Of a stretch of 39,384 bases of DNA, positions 1 through 10,200 are shown piece after piece. The translations under genes were made by a program, and so were the position numbers. The stretch is from Bondarzewia mesenterica (taxonomy: Eukaryota; Basidiomycota; Agaricomycetes; Russulales; Bondarzewiaceae). Location: the NCBI GenBank assembly GCA_004802705.1, contig SGPL01000286.1, positions 386 through 39,769 of the forward strand, read 5' to 3'. Position 1 is the stretch's first letter, and the number at the start of each line of letters is the position of its first letter. Under the pieces are notes generated by a model, which ran no database searches, had not been told where the DNA came from, and saw nothing but the letters and a program-made list of their open reading frames with translations.

Positions 1-94
1 ANNCNNNGNCNNTGNCTNGCNCCTGNCTTTNNTTTTTTTTTTTAACCGAAAAAAAATTAGAAGGAGCTAGAAGCAAACAAAAAATTAGCAGCCA

Positions 95-116
95 CCGCCT
101 ATGGCGAGTAGCGGAA
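95..116. repeat. GC cluster, copy 1 of a 22-bp perfect repeat
   Basis: A GC-rich motif containing the core CCTATGGCGAGTAGCGG lies in AT-rich DNA. It recurs identically at 1799-1820. The half-sites CCGC and GCGG make it imperfectly palindromic, as is usual for fungal mitochondrial GC clusters. Confidence 0.6.
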
Positions 117-244
117 CAATTGTGTCACTAATGAATGTAGTTAATATAGACTAATTATTGTTAATCCAGACAGTAGGAAACAGTTCGATTCTGTTCATTT
201 ATAAAATTTTAATATAAAAGAGTATATAATTTAAATTATTATAT

Positions 245-1015
245 ATGTTAGACGCTATTTTAAAAATTTATCTTTTATTCACTATGTTAGCAGCCGCAAA
301 ATATATTGGTGCAGGTTTAGCTTGCTCAGGTTATGATTTATTTATTTTAGAATTCTTAGATCTAATATCCTTATTATTAGTATTAATAAGTACGATAGGT
401 TTTATTATTTTTTTAGCTCAGCCTTTAAAAGAAACAGCCAAAAAAAGTTCTTAAAGGGAGTGGTGCAGGTGTACTCGGTGTAGGTTCCACTTATTCTGGT
501 TTAAAAGACCTCGGAAAAGATTTAAGTGAACTAATTAGTAATGATCCTCAAACTGGTGGTAATGATTCACCTACTGGTAATCCATCTCAGCCTAATGGTA
601 ATACACCTCAACCTCAGCCTAGTAGTAATAATGGTAGTAAATATAGCTCTAAGAATTTAATGTCATATCGCTTCTGTCTCTTACCGTTCTCAAATATAGA
701 CTGAGAATCTGTGTTTTCTTCCTTTCCTAATTTCCCTGTTCCTGAAACCCCTTCTGGGTTTCATAAATTACTCTGAGGTTTGTTAATTATAAGTTTAATA
801 TCTATTTGAAGTTTCACAGATATTACATTACACTTTATAAGTATATATCTAATACAATATTATTCAAATATTTAAATAGATACCCTAAATTAACACAGAT
901 CTTGAAATTTTATAAGGATTCTAATCTTTTCTTTATTATATTTGAATTATTATTCTTATTATCTATAAATTCAATTATTATAGGAATGTGTGTCAAATTT
1001 TTATTTTGCTCTTAA
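245..1015 (+). pseudogene. Mitochondrial-type membrane-protein orf headed by an atp9 N-terminal fragment, frame-broken
   Basis: The reading starts at ATG 245. Residues 14-29 read MLAAAKYIGAGLACSG, the N-terminus of fungal mitochondrial ATP synthase subunit 9. The remaining atp9 hairpin is absent; a different membrane segment follows (LLLVLISTIGFIIFLAQPL). The frame breaks at 452-454, just after a run of seven A (440-446). The adjacent frame continues from about 432 to a TAA at 873-875, but only if TGA (702-704 and later) is read as Trp. It encodes a GSGAGVLGVGSTYSGLKDL segment, an Asn/Pro/Gln-rich linker and a hydrophobic stretch. A second shift near 860-875 moves to the frame ending at 1015, which adds a C-terminal membrane helix. 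The pieces make one protein of about 255 residues. I recall similar unassigned orfs in agaricomycete mitogenomes, but the function is unknown. The breaks could be real decay or homopolymer errors. Confidence 0.55.
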
Positions 1016-1179
1016 AATGTATATATTCAATTAAACTATATACTATAAACTATTAATTATAAATTATAATACCCCCTTTTTTGTTTTTATTAACATAATA
1101 TTAATATCTGTGTAAATATCTAAAAACCCTTTAATTTAACCTATAGATTACACTATAACAATATAACAATAATGGAGAA

Positions 1180-1990
1180 TACCTACTTCCCCGTCTAGCG
1201 AAGCAACCCTGCCTTCCCTCCTTATTATCGCCTTTGGCTGGCTCCGCCCTTTTATCGCGGCCTAATTTTTTTTATCAAAAAAAAATAAAAAAGGCTCCTT
1301 CGGAGAGCGTGGCTAATTTTGTGGCTCTGCCTTTGGTTTAGCTGGCTGCGCCAGCGCAACAAGGGCGGATGCGCTGCTTTATCTTGCGTAGCCACTACTT
1401 TATTTTTTGTTGCTTTATGCGCTTTCCTAGCTCTCCTTGCTCTCCTTCTTGCGAAGCCAGAGCGACAAAAAAATTAGGCCGCGTTTTTTTTTTTGTTTAA
1501 CAAAAGGCAGATGCGCTGCTTATNTTTTTTTTTTTGTTAAACCGCGCAGCTCCCGCCTTTTTGTTTATTTTGTTTTGCTGCCTACGGCGATAGCAAAAAA
1601 AAAAACGCCTTTGGCGCTAGAAGCGGCGAAGCTTTTTTTTTGATAAAACAAAATTAGTCGCGTACGCTTGCGTAGCCAAAAAATTAAGACAAAATTAAGA
1701 AAAAAATAAAAGAGGCGATAGATAAAATTCATTAGTAGTGGCTACGCCAGAGAGACACACTAAATTATTATTATAATATTAATTTCTAAAATGCTTTCCC
1801 GCCTATGGCGAGTAGCGGAAATTACTCTGGCTCTCCCCTCCCCCTAGCGAAGCAACTAATTTTGTGGCTCTAATTTTTTTTTGCTATAGCAAAAAAAATA
1901 AGGAGCGCACTTTTGATAAAAAAAAAAGGCGGATGCGCTACCGCAACAAACAGGCGAGAGGGGAGGATGGGGGTATTTATTATTTATATA
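1180..1990. repeat. Island of mitochondrial-type GC clusters
   Basis: About 800 bp of short GC-rich palindromic units are separated by A or T runs. Recurring units include GGCGGATGCGCT at 1364 and 1928 (one-base variant at 1505), TAGCGAAGCAAC near 1196 and 1845, and AATTTTGTGGCTCT near 1315 and 1859. The 22-bp unit at 1799-1820 repeats the one at 95-116. GCTGG at 1341 and CCAGC at 1351 form a small hairpin. The open frame across 1437-1643 is formed by these repeats and is not a gene. Such clusters are typical of expanded fungal mitochondrial genomes. I see no tRNA or rRNA here. Confidence 0.65.
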
Positions 1991-2088
1991 GTTTTAGTTT
2001 ATTTTACTAGATTAATTTTTATATTTATCTAGCCTTTAATTAACTCCATTGTATTAGGGGGATAATTTATATAATTTAAAAATATATT

Positions 2089-2347
2089 TTATTTCTTAGT
2101 ACCGAATGGGTCATTTTTATTAATAATTTCATTAATTTCTTTACCAATACCTTTGTTATTATTTATATAATCTACTCGCCAAAGGCGTTTTTTTTTTCCA
2201 TCTTCAGGTTTAAATCCAGTCTCTCGCCTTCGGCGGTTGAAATTTTATTTGTTCATCTTCGCTCATACTATCAAAAAATGAAGTAGGATTATTTTGTACT
2301 GTATCCTTAATTCCCATTTTATCAGCTATTTTTTTTAATTTGATCAT
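2089..2347 (-). pseudogene. Small mitochondrial-type orf interrupted by GC-cluster sequence
   Basis: The ATG at 2347-2345 directly follows the TAA (2350-2348) of the upstream minus-strand orf, with no spacer. The first frame gives 45 residues (starting MIKLKKIADKMGIKDTV) and stops at 2212-2210. The neighbouring frame then continues with TGFKPEDGKKKR, a region rich in Asn, Lys and Ile, and ends DPFGTKK at TAA 2091-2089. The frame change coincides with a GC-rich motif (CCGCCGAAGGCG on the coding strand, about 2225-2236). A second motif (ACGCCTTTGGCGAG) lies just downstream. I infer that GC-cluster insertion or remodelling broke a protein of about 85 residues. The function is unknown. The head-to-tail arrangement suggests co-transcription with the upstream orf. 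Confidence 0.5.
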
Positions 2348-2785
2348 TTACCCCAACATTTTTCTAATTGTTTTTTTTATTCCTGGGACAAAATATGGAT
2401 CTTTACCTTCTTTTGCTAAGATATCATCCAATTCGTGACATAGAGCAAAAGTAAATCCTGTACCAACAGTAATACTTCCTGCCGTTTTTATAGTTCTTAT
2501 TGTACCTTTTAGAATAGTTCCTAAAGGATCCAATGGTTAGTTTCTTACAATAAATGAACCATTTATTAAAGAAGTAAATCAATGTTTAATTATATAAAAA
2601 ATAATAATATGTTTATATACTAGAAATGAAAGAGATCATACTATAGCACAGTAAAATATTACTGTATGGTATTTAATACCTATACCACTTACTATATAAA
2701 ATGTACACAATCCACCTATTACTTTAAATATTCTAACATAGATATTTGTATCAATCTTTATAATATGATCGGGTAAAATAGGCAT
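2348..2785 (-). pseudogene. Conserved mitochondrial-type membrane orf with one internal TAA
   Basis: With TGA read as Trp the frame runs from ATG 2785 to TAA 2350-2348, 145 codons. It starts MPILPDHIIKIDTN. Two in-frame TGA codons (2638-2636 and 2581-2579) fall inside hydrophobic segments, where Trp fits. One TAA at codon 83 (2539-2537) interrupts the sequence RN-stop-PLD; a single change from TCA to TAA would explain it. The second half contains GTGFTFALCHELDDILAKEG and a basic tail ending TIRKMLG. Two or three membrane segments lie in the first half. From memory it resembles an unassigned orf common in agaricomycete mitogenomes. The function is unknown. The fault could be a real nonsense mutation in displaced mtDNA or a sequencing error. 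Confidence 0.55.
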
Positions 2786-2936
2786 TTGCCAACCACTTTT
2801 TTATACCATAAATAATTCTTTGAGAAATTGTTTTATTTGTCCTGTCACGGAGCGGAAGTTTTAATGGAATTAGATTTGTGTCTGGGTAGCTAGACAATAT
2901 GTTAGTCGCTCCGCTGGCTAATAAAATTGATCTCAA
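2751..2936 (-). other. Short AT-rich open frame, overlaps the start of the next orf
   Basis: Sixty-one codons run on the minus strand between the nad6-like gene and the orf starting at 2785. The frame includes GC-cluster-like sequence (GCCAGCGGAGCGAC and CCGCTCCGTGACAGG on the coding strand). The C-terminal half (TNKTISQRIIYGIKKWLA) looks protein-like, but there is no family match that I can make. It may be the remnant of another small mitochondrial orf. Confidence 0.2.
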
Positions 2937-2952
2937 TTTTATAAGCCGTTGC

Positions 2953-3450
2953 TTAGTTTTTTTTTTTCCTGTCGCCTTGGGCGGGAGAAATAAAAATAGG
3001 TGCTACCATAGCCAATAATAATATTACACTACATAATATTAATCAGATAGATCAGTCAGTATACAATCCTTGTCCAATAGCTTCTACTTGTGTAAAATTA
3101 ATAAATGTAGAATCGGCTATAACTGGATTAAATACAGTGTAAACTATATTTGAAGAGTCGGCGAAAGCCGCTGAACTTAATAAAATTCCATTTAAGCTAG
3201 TAAAAATATCTAATAAAGCAGAAAGACAAGATATATTATTAAAGCTGAATGGGATAATAGTAAAAAATTTCATAAATAAATAAAGAAGCTCAGGCATAAG
3301 GTGAGGTAGAATATAGGAATCATCTGAGGAGAAAGAGAGATCGGTATTGGTTGAGTCTAGTGGGGGCGAGGTGGGGATATTCTCAGATCGTTCAAGTACA
3401 GGTGAATTAAGAGCAGATGAAAGGAGGGACAAGAGAGAAGAGGTGATCAA
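2953..3450 (-). pseudogene. nad6: NADH dehydrogenase subunit 6 C-terminal part (nad6-like), mitochondrial
   Basis: With TGA as Trp (3054-3052 and 3045-3043) the frame continues past the standard-code stop to TAA 2955-2953. The part from about 3290 downward matches the C-terminal half of fungal mitochondrial ND6. It has a hydrophobic segment (FFTIIPFSFNNISCLSALLD), a loop with NPVIADSTFINFTQVEAIGQ, and a last membrane helix (IWLILCSVILLLAMVAPIFI). ND6 is a membrane subunit of complex I. The N-terminal half of the family is missing. Upstream of about 3290 the frame is open but reads unlike ND6 and the base composition becomes nuclear, so this is probably a junction. GC-cluster sequence (CGCCCAAGGCG) sits at the C-terminus. 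The assignment rests on remembered family features. Confidence 0.6.
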
Positions 3451-3886
3451 ATCAGTGTTAGTAGTGATCGTCGTATGTCACCGCGCCGTTCAAGTCTCCT
3501 TGTCCCAAGTCCTCTACTTATCACCCTATGTGTGATATTTGACCACGACTCGCACTGAAATACCCTCCTTAAAAGGTGAGCAGCAATATTTTTCATATTT
3601 AGCTTCAAACTTGATGATCATGCCGCAGTGGGAGTGTCTGATTGCAACTTGCACTGGCACTGGCACAGCGAAGGGCAAACCTTTTCGAAAACTTGAGGTC
3701 GGTACTAGAGAAATGATGTACGGGGTCAAAAAATTATGCTCTCAATCCTTTGATTAATTCTAATGATGCAACGGCGAAGGATGCATAATCAGACAGCAGG
3801 AATCATTGAGATGCAGGAAAGGAAGGAATAGTGCGACGAAGACAGAAATGAATGGTGTGTCCTCTCCTGGTCATACACTTCTGTCA
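3451..3886. other. Intergenic, no gene recognised
   Basis: This is the first clearly non-mitochondrial sequence after the AT-rich segment. Short open frames exist on both strands, but none has splice sites, domains or coding-like composition that I can support. Confidence 0.4.
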
Positions 3887-5036
3887 TTATACTTCTTCAT
3901 CCACTGCTTTCAATACATTCCGCGCAGCGCTCATTAAACCCAAATCATTCCGATTCCTGGCACGCTTCTGACGCAGTTTGTATTGCTCGTCACGCTTGAC
4001 GTGCGGCTTGTCACTGTCTGGGCGAGTGAGTTGTACTGAGCAGCCTGAATTCCCACATGGGTTGGCTAGGTCCTGCGCGTGCACTTTCGCCGTACTCCAG
4101 TGCCGCCTGAGGTCGCTCATGGCACCGATCTTTCTGCTTCCTCTTCGACGACTAGCGGCATGACCTCCTCCTCGGCTCAGGCGATCTCGTTCCTTTTTGC
4201 ATGCCTCAGGTGACTGGATTATGAGACCTCCCACCGACTCGTTTACAGAGTCGCGGGAGTATGGTCCTGCGAGGACTCCCTCTAGGCGCGCGCCTCTAAT
4301 GTATTGTTGTTAGTTGGGATGTCTTGAACCTCTGCCAACTGTTGAGCATGGCCATGCTATCCGTCTCAGGATAGGATCCATTAGCTCCTAGCAGTCACAG
4401 CAGCAGAGCCGGTGTCGTACCCGTACCCACCCATGTCAGATTGGATCTGATTTGCTTCTCTCCACTGCCGATTGTGGCAATGGATCGAGGGCGCAGTCGC
4501 CTCTGGCGGAGGCGCTGTGTCCCATACGTGTCGTGGGTCCTGCACCAGGGTCGTGTAAGGGTGTAAGTGTAGGGTGACGTCATACTCTGATCTTCGCTTC
4601 GCGAGATGGGAAATAGGGACTGGTGTTGGTGATTCTGTCGATGTGTAGTGATGTTCTGTGATGCAGTCAGCTCTTCCTAGATTGTGCTGACTGAGACTGG
4701 GTGGTCCGCCAGCAGCTGCAAGGCACCATACACCTCTTTTTGCGCACGGGAAATTCTGTACTCGTCACAACGACATTGGTACACTGAATATGAACCGAGT
4801 GGTCTTACTATTTCTTCATGCATTCCATAACCTACAGGATTCGGAGAAAAATTTGAAGGCGGGCAATCCGACGCCGGGTGCTACGCCGAATCCAATGTTG
4901 TATGAGTACGATATATGAGATGCTCCGATAAACATTGCGGGTGAGTGTAAGGAGGTGGGTACGTCTGGGTAGTTTGTTGTTGGTGGGTAGTGGGAAGCCT
5001 TGTACGTGTCTCCGCTCATGATTTAATCCAAGTCAT
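3887..5036 (-). pseudogene. Degenerate copy of the C2H2 zinc-finger gene family (copy A)
   Basis: The minus strand reads MSDLRRHWSTAKVHA then a CGNSGC finger with the linker and helix of the intact gene at 34765-36094 (there MSDLKRHWRTAKVHA and CQFPGC). The first finger's cysteines are missing because SRRRGSRK joins straight to the helix. The last zinc-binding His of the second finger is Asp (HVKRDE). Upstream, the block at 4301-4283 (ACATTAGAGGCGCGCGCC) aligns with the same point in the other copies. The start region has ATGAGCGGAGACACG at 5019. The stretch between has stops in every frame. The start region matches copy B and weakly the plus-strand copy C near 37.97 kb. I call it a pseudogene. 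Confidence 0.6.
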
Positions 5037-5052
5037 GACAAACAGATGATCT

Positions 5053-5358
5053 TCATTCCCGAATTCCCCCTGATGGAATGGACCTATTATCTGACCTGAT
5101 CCATGTTTTCTCTTCTTGACTTGTTCTCTCTTGTGGGTTGATGAGCAGAGCTAGCAGTGCTCTTCTCCACTTACAGCACCATCGCGAGCGAACCCTGACC
5201 TTTTTTTTAAACCCACACCCANACCCTCTCCGCACGTCTTGGACATCACGTATTCCTATGACACGGCATATATAATGCAGCGTATCCCCTATTATTACAC
5301 TGACATGCCGCTCATTGACCACTGGCTCCGAATCGATGTCGAAATTTGACTGGCACAC
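5053..5358 (-). pseudogene. Relic of the 3' end of the gene upstream of the zinc-finger family
   Basis: On the minus strand, coding-like text around FDIDSEPVVNERH aligns with HRFAEQVVNERL near 37.69 kb on the plus strand. At its far end, the plus-strand text ATGGAATGGACCTATTATCT (about 5075-5094) matches the reverse strand at about 37900-37919. The relic therefore belongs to the same duplicated two-gene segment as copy A. It contains frame breaks and one N. The parent gene's function is unknown. Confidence 0.4.
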
Positions 5359-5499
5359 ACCTTATTCGAAAATTTCTATTAATTTCATTCCGACAGCCTT
5401 CATTGATGGGCGGTGGGCGGTAGTACACGCTTGAGCGGATCGGATCCGTGGTTGTCTACGTTCGGATTGGATTGCTCGTCGCTATCCCGGTGTCCAGGT

Positions 5500-6171
5500 C
5501 GTTCCCGCTATTTAAAACTTTCTGTTTCGCATTCGGGTCTAGTGGACGTCATTTCCGCCTCTTTCCGCCTCTTCTTCTTTGCAGATGGCGGATGGGGCCT
5601 CGTCTTGTCTTCCTCGATAGCCTGAAGCGGCGGGGTAATAAGGCCTCCCGCCGATTTTTCTTGACGAAGTCGGGGGAGTGTGCTCCAGCGGAGACTCCCT
5701 GTTAGGCGCGCTCCTCTGATGTTTAACTTTAATGGTGAGCTCTCTCTTGTATCTCTGTCTGCTGCTGAGCATGACTCCATCCCGGGATGAAACCTTTTCG
5801 CGATATTGCGCCAGCCATTACAGACGACGAGTTCATATTGTGTACCCAGGCCCACCTATGTCGATTCGAACTCGGTACACTTTCCTACAGTATCCGTCAG
5901 CATTATGGATCGTGCGCACAGCTCTGTCCAGCGTCTGCGCTCCGGCCCATACATTGGTTACGAGAGATGGATGCGGTTCTGGCGCCATGGGATGGTATGG
6001 ATCGAAGTGTGTGGGCGACTCTGTACCTGATCCTCCTACCGTAAGGTCGAAGAACGACATTGATGCTAATGAGGCGGTTGGTGCTTTTGACGTAGGGAAG
6101 CTTCGCCGAGCTTACAAAAAGGATTCTAGGTAGGAAAGGTGGCCGCTCATGACCCAAACAAGTCATCGTCT
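5500..6171 (-). pseudogene. Degenerate copy of the C2H2 zinc-finger gene family (copy B)
   Basis: Reading the minus strand, a start-like ATGAGCGGCCACC at 6150 follows ATGACTTG at 6171, matching copy A (5019 and 5036). Downstream, ACATCAGAGGAGCGCGCC at about 5721-5704 matches the same landmark in copies A and C. The text then reads as the linker before the fingers, with PDFVKK-like sequence. It ends near 5500 without reaching the fingers. It lies in the same orientation as copy A, so the two are a tandem pair of truncated relics. Some in-frame stretches survive, but there is no full gene. Confidence 0.45.
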
Positions 6172-6365
6172 TTTGTTGATATACAAGGCAGAGCAAGTAA
6201 AGACAGAGAAGTTCATACAATCCATAGATACAACCGTCACCAGGCAATCATCCAGACAACACCGGATCCAAAACCTCTACACACAAGAAAAAACGGGATG
6301 GTCACTGTACAGTAGAAGAGCTTCAGTTACAAATTGATGATATCGAGTCGCGTCCAGCGCGAGGA

Positions 6366-7162
6366 TCAAGCGTGGCTTTGACGCATTTCGGTGCTTGGAT
6401 AGATGGTACTCTCGCGGGGATGTATCCTGCCATGGAGCGGCTCATTGAAAGCGCTGTTAATAAAGCAATGGATCAGGCTCAGGGCGACAAGAGCCAAGAG
6501 GACGACCCATCCTAGCCAGGAGAAGGCTACGAGAGTAGAAAGAATGCGGCAAGGTTGGTATTGTTGGCACCATCCGAGTTTCCCCCACAATGACTAGGTG
6601 AAGATGATGGTGAGATCTTAGCATATGGGCTGGTTTCGCGAAGTACATACTGACGAAATGCCAGCGCCAACGATCCAGAGAAGGAAGAGTACAGCGTTAC
6701 CGAGGAGCTCCCCGGTGAACGTATAGACTAAGCCATAGTCCCTCCTCTTGGCAATAGCATGGATACTGCAGCGCGAAAGGTCAGTCGCATATTGTGGGAA
6801 AACGTCAAAGACATTGACGCACATATACGGTGTCCAAAACATCGTCAAGATCGTTGTTGCCAATAGCTCGGCTGCGATGGGATCTAGGAGGACGCATCGA
6901 TATCAAAAGCCTTTCCCGGGAGCAACTCACACTGACCATAGAATGACCTCCCATGATTCAACGGGTCGCGGGGAGCAAGGTGGGTGGTGTAGTGTATTCT
7001 GGCTGCAGAGAGACCTAACAGCACAACTGAGAATATCCACTGGATTTACCGGAGTCACGGGCCGATTGTAACTTAGCAAATGCAGAAATAAAGAGAGGTT
7101 AAGGTTAAATCACTCACCAGGAGGCAGTACAAGACAATACGGACAGGAGGGAGGAAAGACAT
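6366..7162 (-). CDS. Four-TM membrane protein (MARVEL-like topology), 200 aa, four exons
   Basis: My model on the minus strand has exons 7162-7118, 7039-6931, 6871-6651 and 6593-6366, with introns of 78, 59 and 57 bp. Donors are GTGAGT, GTGAGT and GTATGT, acceptors CCAG, GCAG and CTAG, and all phases agree. The protein starts MSFLPPVRIVLYCLL and has four hydrophobic segments near residues 12-33, 53-73, 101-122 and 142-170. Conserved-looking features are GLSAARIHYTT after TM1, DPLNHG in the first loop, TFTGELLG before TM3, LGWCQQYQPCR between TM3 and TM4, and FNEPLHGR after TM4. Unassigned basidiomycete proteins with this pattern are known to me by memory. The role may be in membrane organisation, but the sequence does not show it. 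The 47-53 bp around residues 70-87 could tempt a further intron, but no donor has the right phase. Confidence 0.75.
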
Positions 7163-7247
7163 TGCGTCTGAAATACAGTTATGGTTGGGTTGAAAGAAGG
7201 CTTATGGTGGGTTGTTGGGCAAAACGAGGCGTACGTGGCCAATGACA

Positions 7248-7255
7248 TTATATAG
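7248..7255 (-). promoter_or_regulatory. TATA box of the four-TM protein gene
   Basis: TATATAAT on the minus strand lies 86-93 bp upstream of the ATG at 7162, a reasonable distance for a core promoter with a short leader. Confidence 0.45.
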
Positions 7256-10200
7256 TGGACGAGCTCCATGGCAGCCGTCGCGCAGAAGACGAACCTTCTA
7301 CTCAACTTGAGCCCCCAATTGGATCGCGTCACGTGCTTTATCCTCGTCCACCCTGCACGCGTTTTCCTCCTGGCCTGTCCAGCACTCGGATCTCTCCATC
7401 CTACGTATACACGGCAATCGGTTCGCGTTCCCATTCGCTTGAGATCCGGCGCACTGCCAAAGGCGATGAGTCTATATCATAAACCTTCGCTTCTCGAACG
7501 ACGCACTGACTGCTTCTGCATTGTCTGGCGGTGTTCATAAGACTTACTGACGTCAACTCATCGAGCTAGTTGCTCGTGGAAGAGCGTAAATTTGCATGGC
7601 ATGCCGCGGGCGTGCTGCGATGGACCGGTGACCGCGCTCTTCCACCCTCCGGACCTACCTTTGATTAAAACGACAAGAATAGCACACAAGTCTCTCTGCT
7701 TCTTGATGCAAAATGATTCTCGCCAGTGAGAAATCCAGATGGATCTCGCGAAACGTGGATCCAATACTTCTCAATCCTGTGGCCATTTGTGAATCAATTA
7801 TCCGGAACGCAGGCAAAGCAAGCATACCACACGGCCATCACAAATCTCAATCAGATCATATGCCATATGCCAGAAGTCCTTTTCCAAGCACATTTTGCCA
7901 GCGACAGACGTCTCTGAACAGTTCGGGATTACGCATTCACAAACGTGGATCTCTGGAAAACCCGTGCCATGATGCCCCGATACAATCCCGCCTGTTCTCG
8001 TGTATATTTGTCATCACGGCATGAGTTCGTGAAGTGTTAAATGCAATGGCATGGTCTGCAAACTTGATATTAGTATATGTGATGAAACAATAATTGCTGT
8101 ACAGGATGAGGAACGGAGTCAAATCTCGCACGTCGTTTACAAGTAGATGAAAGATGTTGTCGCATTTCTTGAGGAAGCCGATGTAGTCATCGACCTCCGT
8201 TTCGATCTTAAGAATTTTTGAGGCTTTGCATCTAAAGGACGTTGTAAGGGGTGGCTTCCGTCTGAGAACAATCGATGACCGACCTTCGCTCAACTCGCAT
8301 ATAACCTTTCAATGTCTCGGGCTGATTAAGGGAAACAGTGAGAGCATGATTGAAAAGCCTAAGCAGCGACACAAAGCTTCCTTTGCTTTACCGGTCCAGA
8401 TGAAGACAACACGATTTCGATGAAAGTTTGTTTGTCGCTTGCCAGATAATGCATGTTCAGCGAGTGGCGCGCTTGGAGGATGTCAAAAGTTGGCTCAGCG
8501 AAGGACTTGAACTGGACGGGTTTAGAATCTCGCAGCATCTGATCTGGTCCGTGCGTAGAAATAAAGACATGGGATTCTGTGGGATGTGAATTGTGATGAG
8601 TAGGCCATTAACAGAAAACAAAAGATCATAGACAAAGCAACCACTGCGAAGGTATCCACATCAACAAACGAACTCCAAAAAAAGTGCTTGCCCCGGGCCC
8701 ATGCATAGAGGGTCTGTTTGAACAATCATAGCCCTGCTGACGGGTTTTCCAACATCATCTGAATTGTGTATAGGGCCAGCCCGACAACTTCGCAAAGCCG
8801 GACAAACTCCAAATTGAGGAAGAATGGCGCGCGCTGCGGCATAGCCCGGACACTCTCAACACAGTCCGAATAAAGAATAGAAGGCACATAAAAATCCGAC
8901 GCTCGAACATAGACAAGTCATCAACTGAGTTCTCTCTGTTGAAATCTTCGCTTGTTATACTCATCCAAAATAAGGTCCTTCAACTCGCCTCTCGATCTGC
9001 CTCCGACGACAACCTCCGACTATCAATACCTTGAATTAGCCGGCAGTTCCTGTAACCAACACCCATCTCTCGATACAATCTCGACCAATACTCGGGTTTA
9101 AGCTACTGCCGCTGGGGGATCGGGCTACGACGCCGAAGACACGGATAGAACTGGCACTGCGTGGCTGCCGCCAATTTGAGCCTCGAATCTGCAGTCTTCA
9201 GACAGACGGCATCCCAGGCCCACATCTACAACGATTTTACATCACAGACGTGCGATTACGAGGAATACCTCCTCGCGAACGCACCATTCCCCGAGACTGT
9301 GCAATCGCTGCATCAAGGGGCTGCTGATCTGCCACCCACAGCAACATCCCTGGACAGAGCAGGAAAATAATCAAGGACAAAAGGCAGACTCCAGGTAAAT
9401 GCCGCAAGGCGTGCGGGTTCAATTTGGCTTGGAACGGCATGACACAACTGTGAAGGCGCATCAGACCAGACGTTCACATGCCCCAAGTGCACAAAGGTGT
9501 GTGCTTGACAGGACAGTCCCAAGGACTGTATCTATCGCAAAGCCAAGCTGAGAACAAGGCCGCGGCGACAAGTGAAAGCAGGAGGTACCGCAGTAGGAGA
9601 CACAACATTCCCCGCGCCTTCTTACCTCAGGAATATCCTCCCATGAATTTGAAGCGTGGGCGGGATGGGTCGAGATTACCTTCGGGTGAGAAAAGCACAT
9701 AACTTTCTATCCTTTCTTTCGCTCACGTTTCCTGGAATTCCTTCGTATGCCATTCTTTAAACTTAACAGATTGCCCAATATCATGTGTGTCTCCTTCTCG
9801 TTCGAAAGGTACTTATTCAAGGCATTCGATTAGTATGGAAGCAGACAGAAAAGCTCTCACCTTACATGAGTGCACAAGCATCGCTGTCCCTCATTCCGAT
9901 AGTCCACGACTTGGACGCCCAATGTCGCTTATCGCGTCCTGACCTCGAGATCCAGCCTAGAGCGTAGTAGTTAATGGAATGACACGGATTTCCACATGCA
10001 TGAACATTGTTGTGGAAAGCGAGAACGATGTCACGGTCAGGTCAAAGCTGGTCAGAGTAATCGTAAAGATTCCCAGCACGTGATGACGCCGCGTCGCGTC
10101 AATCCGAGTTTCTGCTATAAGTACGTCCGTTTCACTTGTCCTCAAGTTGTCCTCGCAAATTGTGAAGTGATTGAGATATTCTAAACGTCTGTATATCTAC

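Noticed and set aside
1437..1643. Open frame of 68 codons in the AT-rich segment
   Set aside because: It is built from GC clusters and homopolymer runs, contains an N, and has no protein-like character.
6745..6800. Extra intron in exon 3 of the four-TM protein gene
   Set aside because: A CTGCAG acceptor and branch-like sequence exist, but every available GT donor is in the wrong phase, and the exon is open without it.
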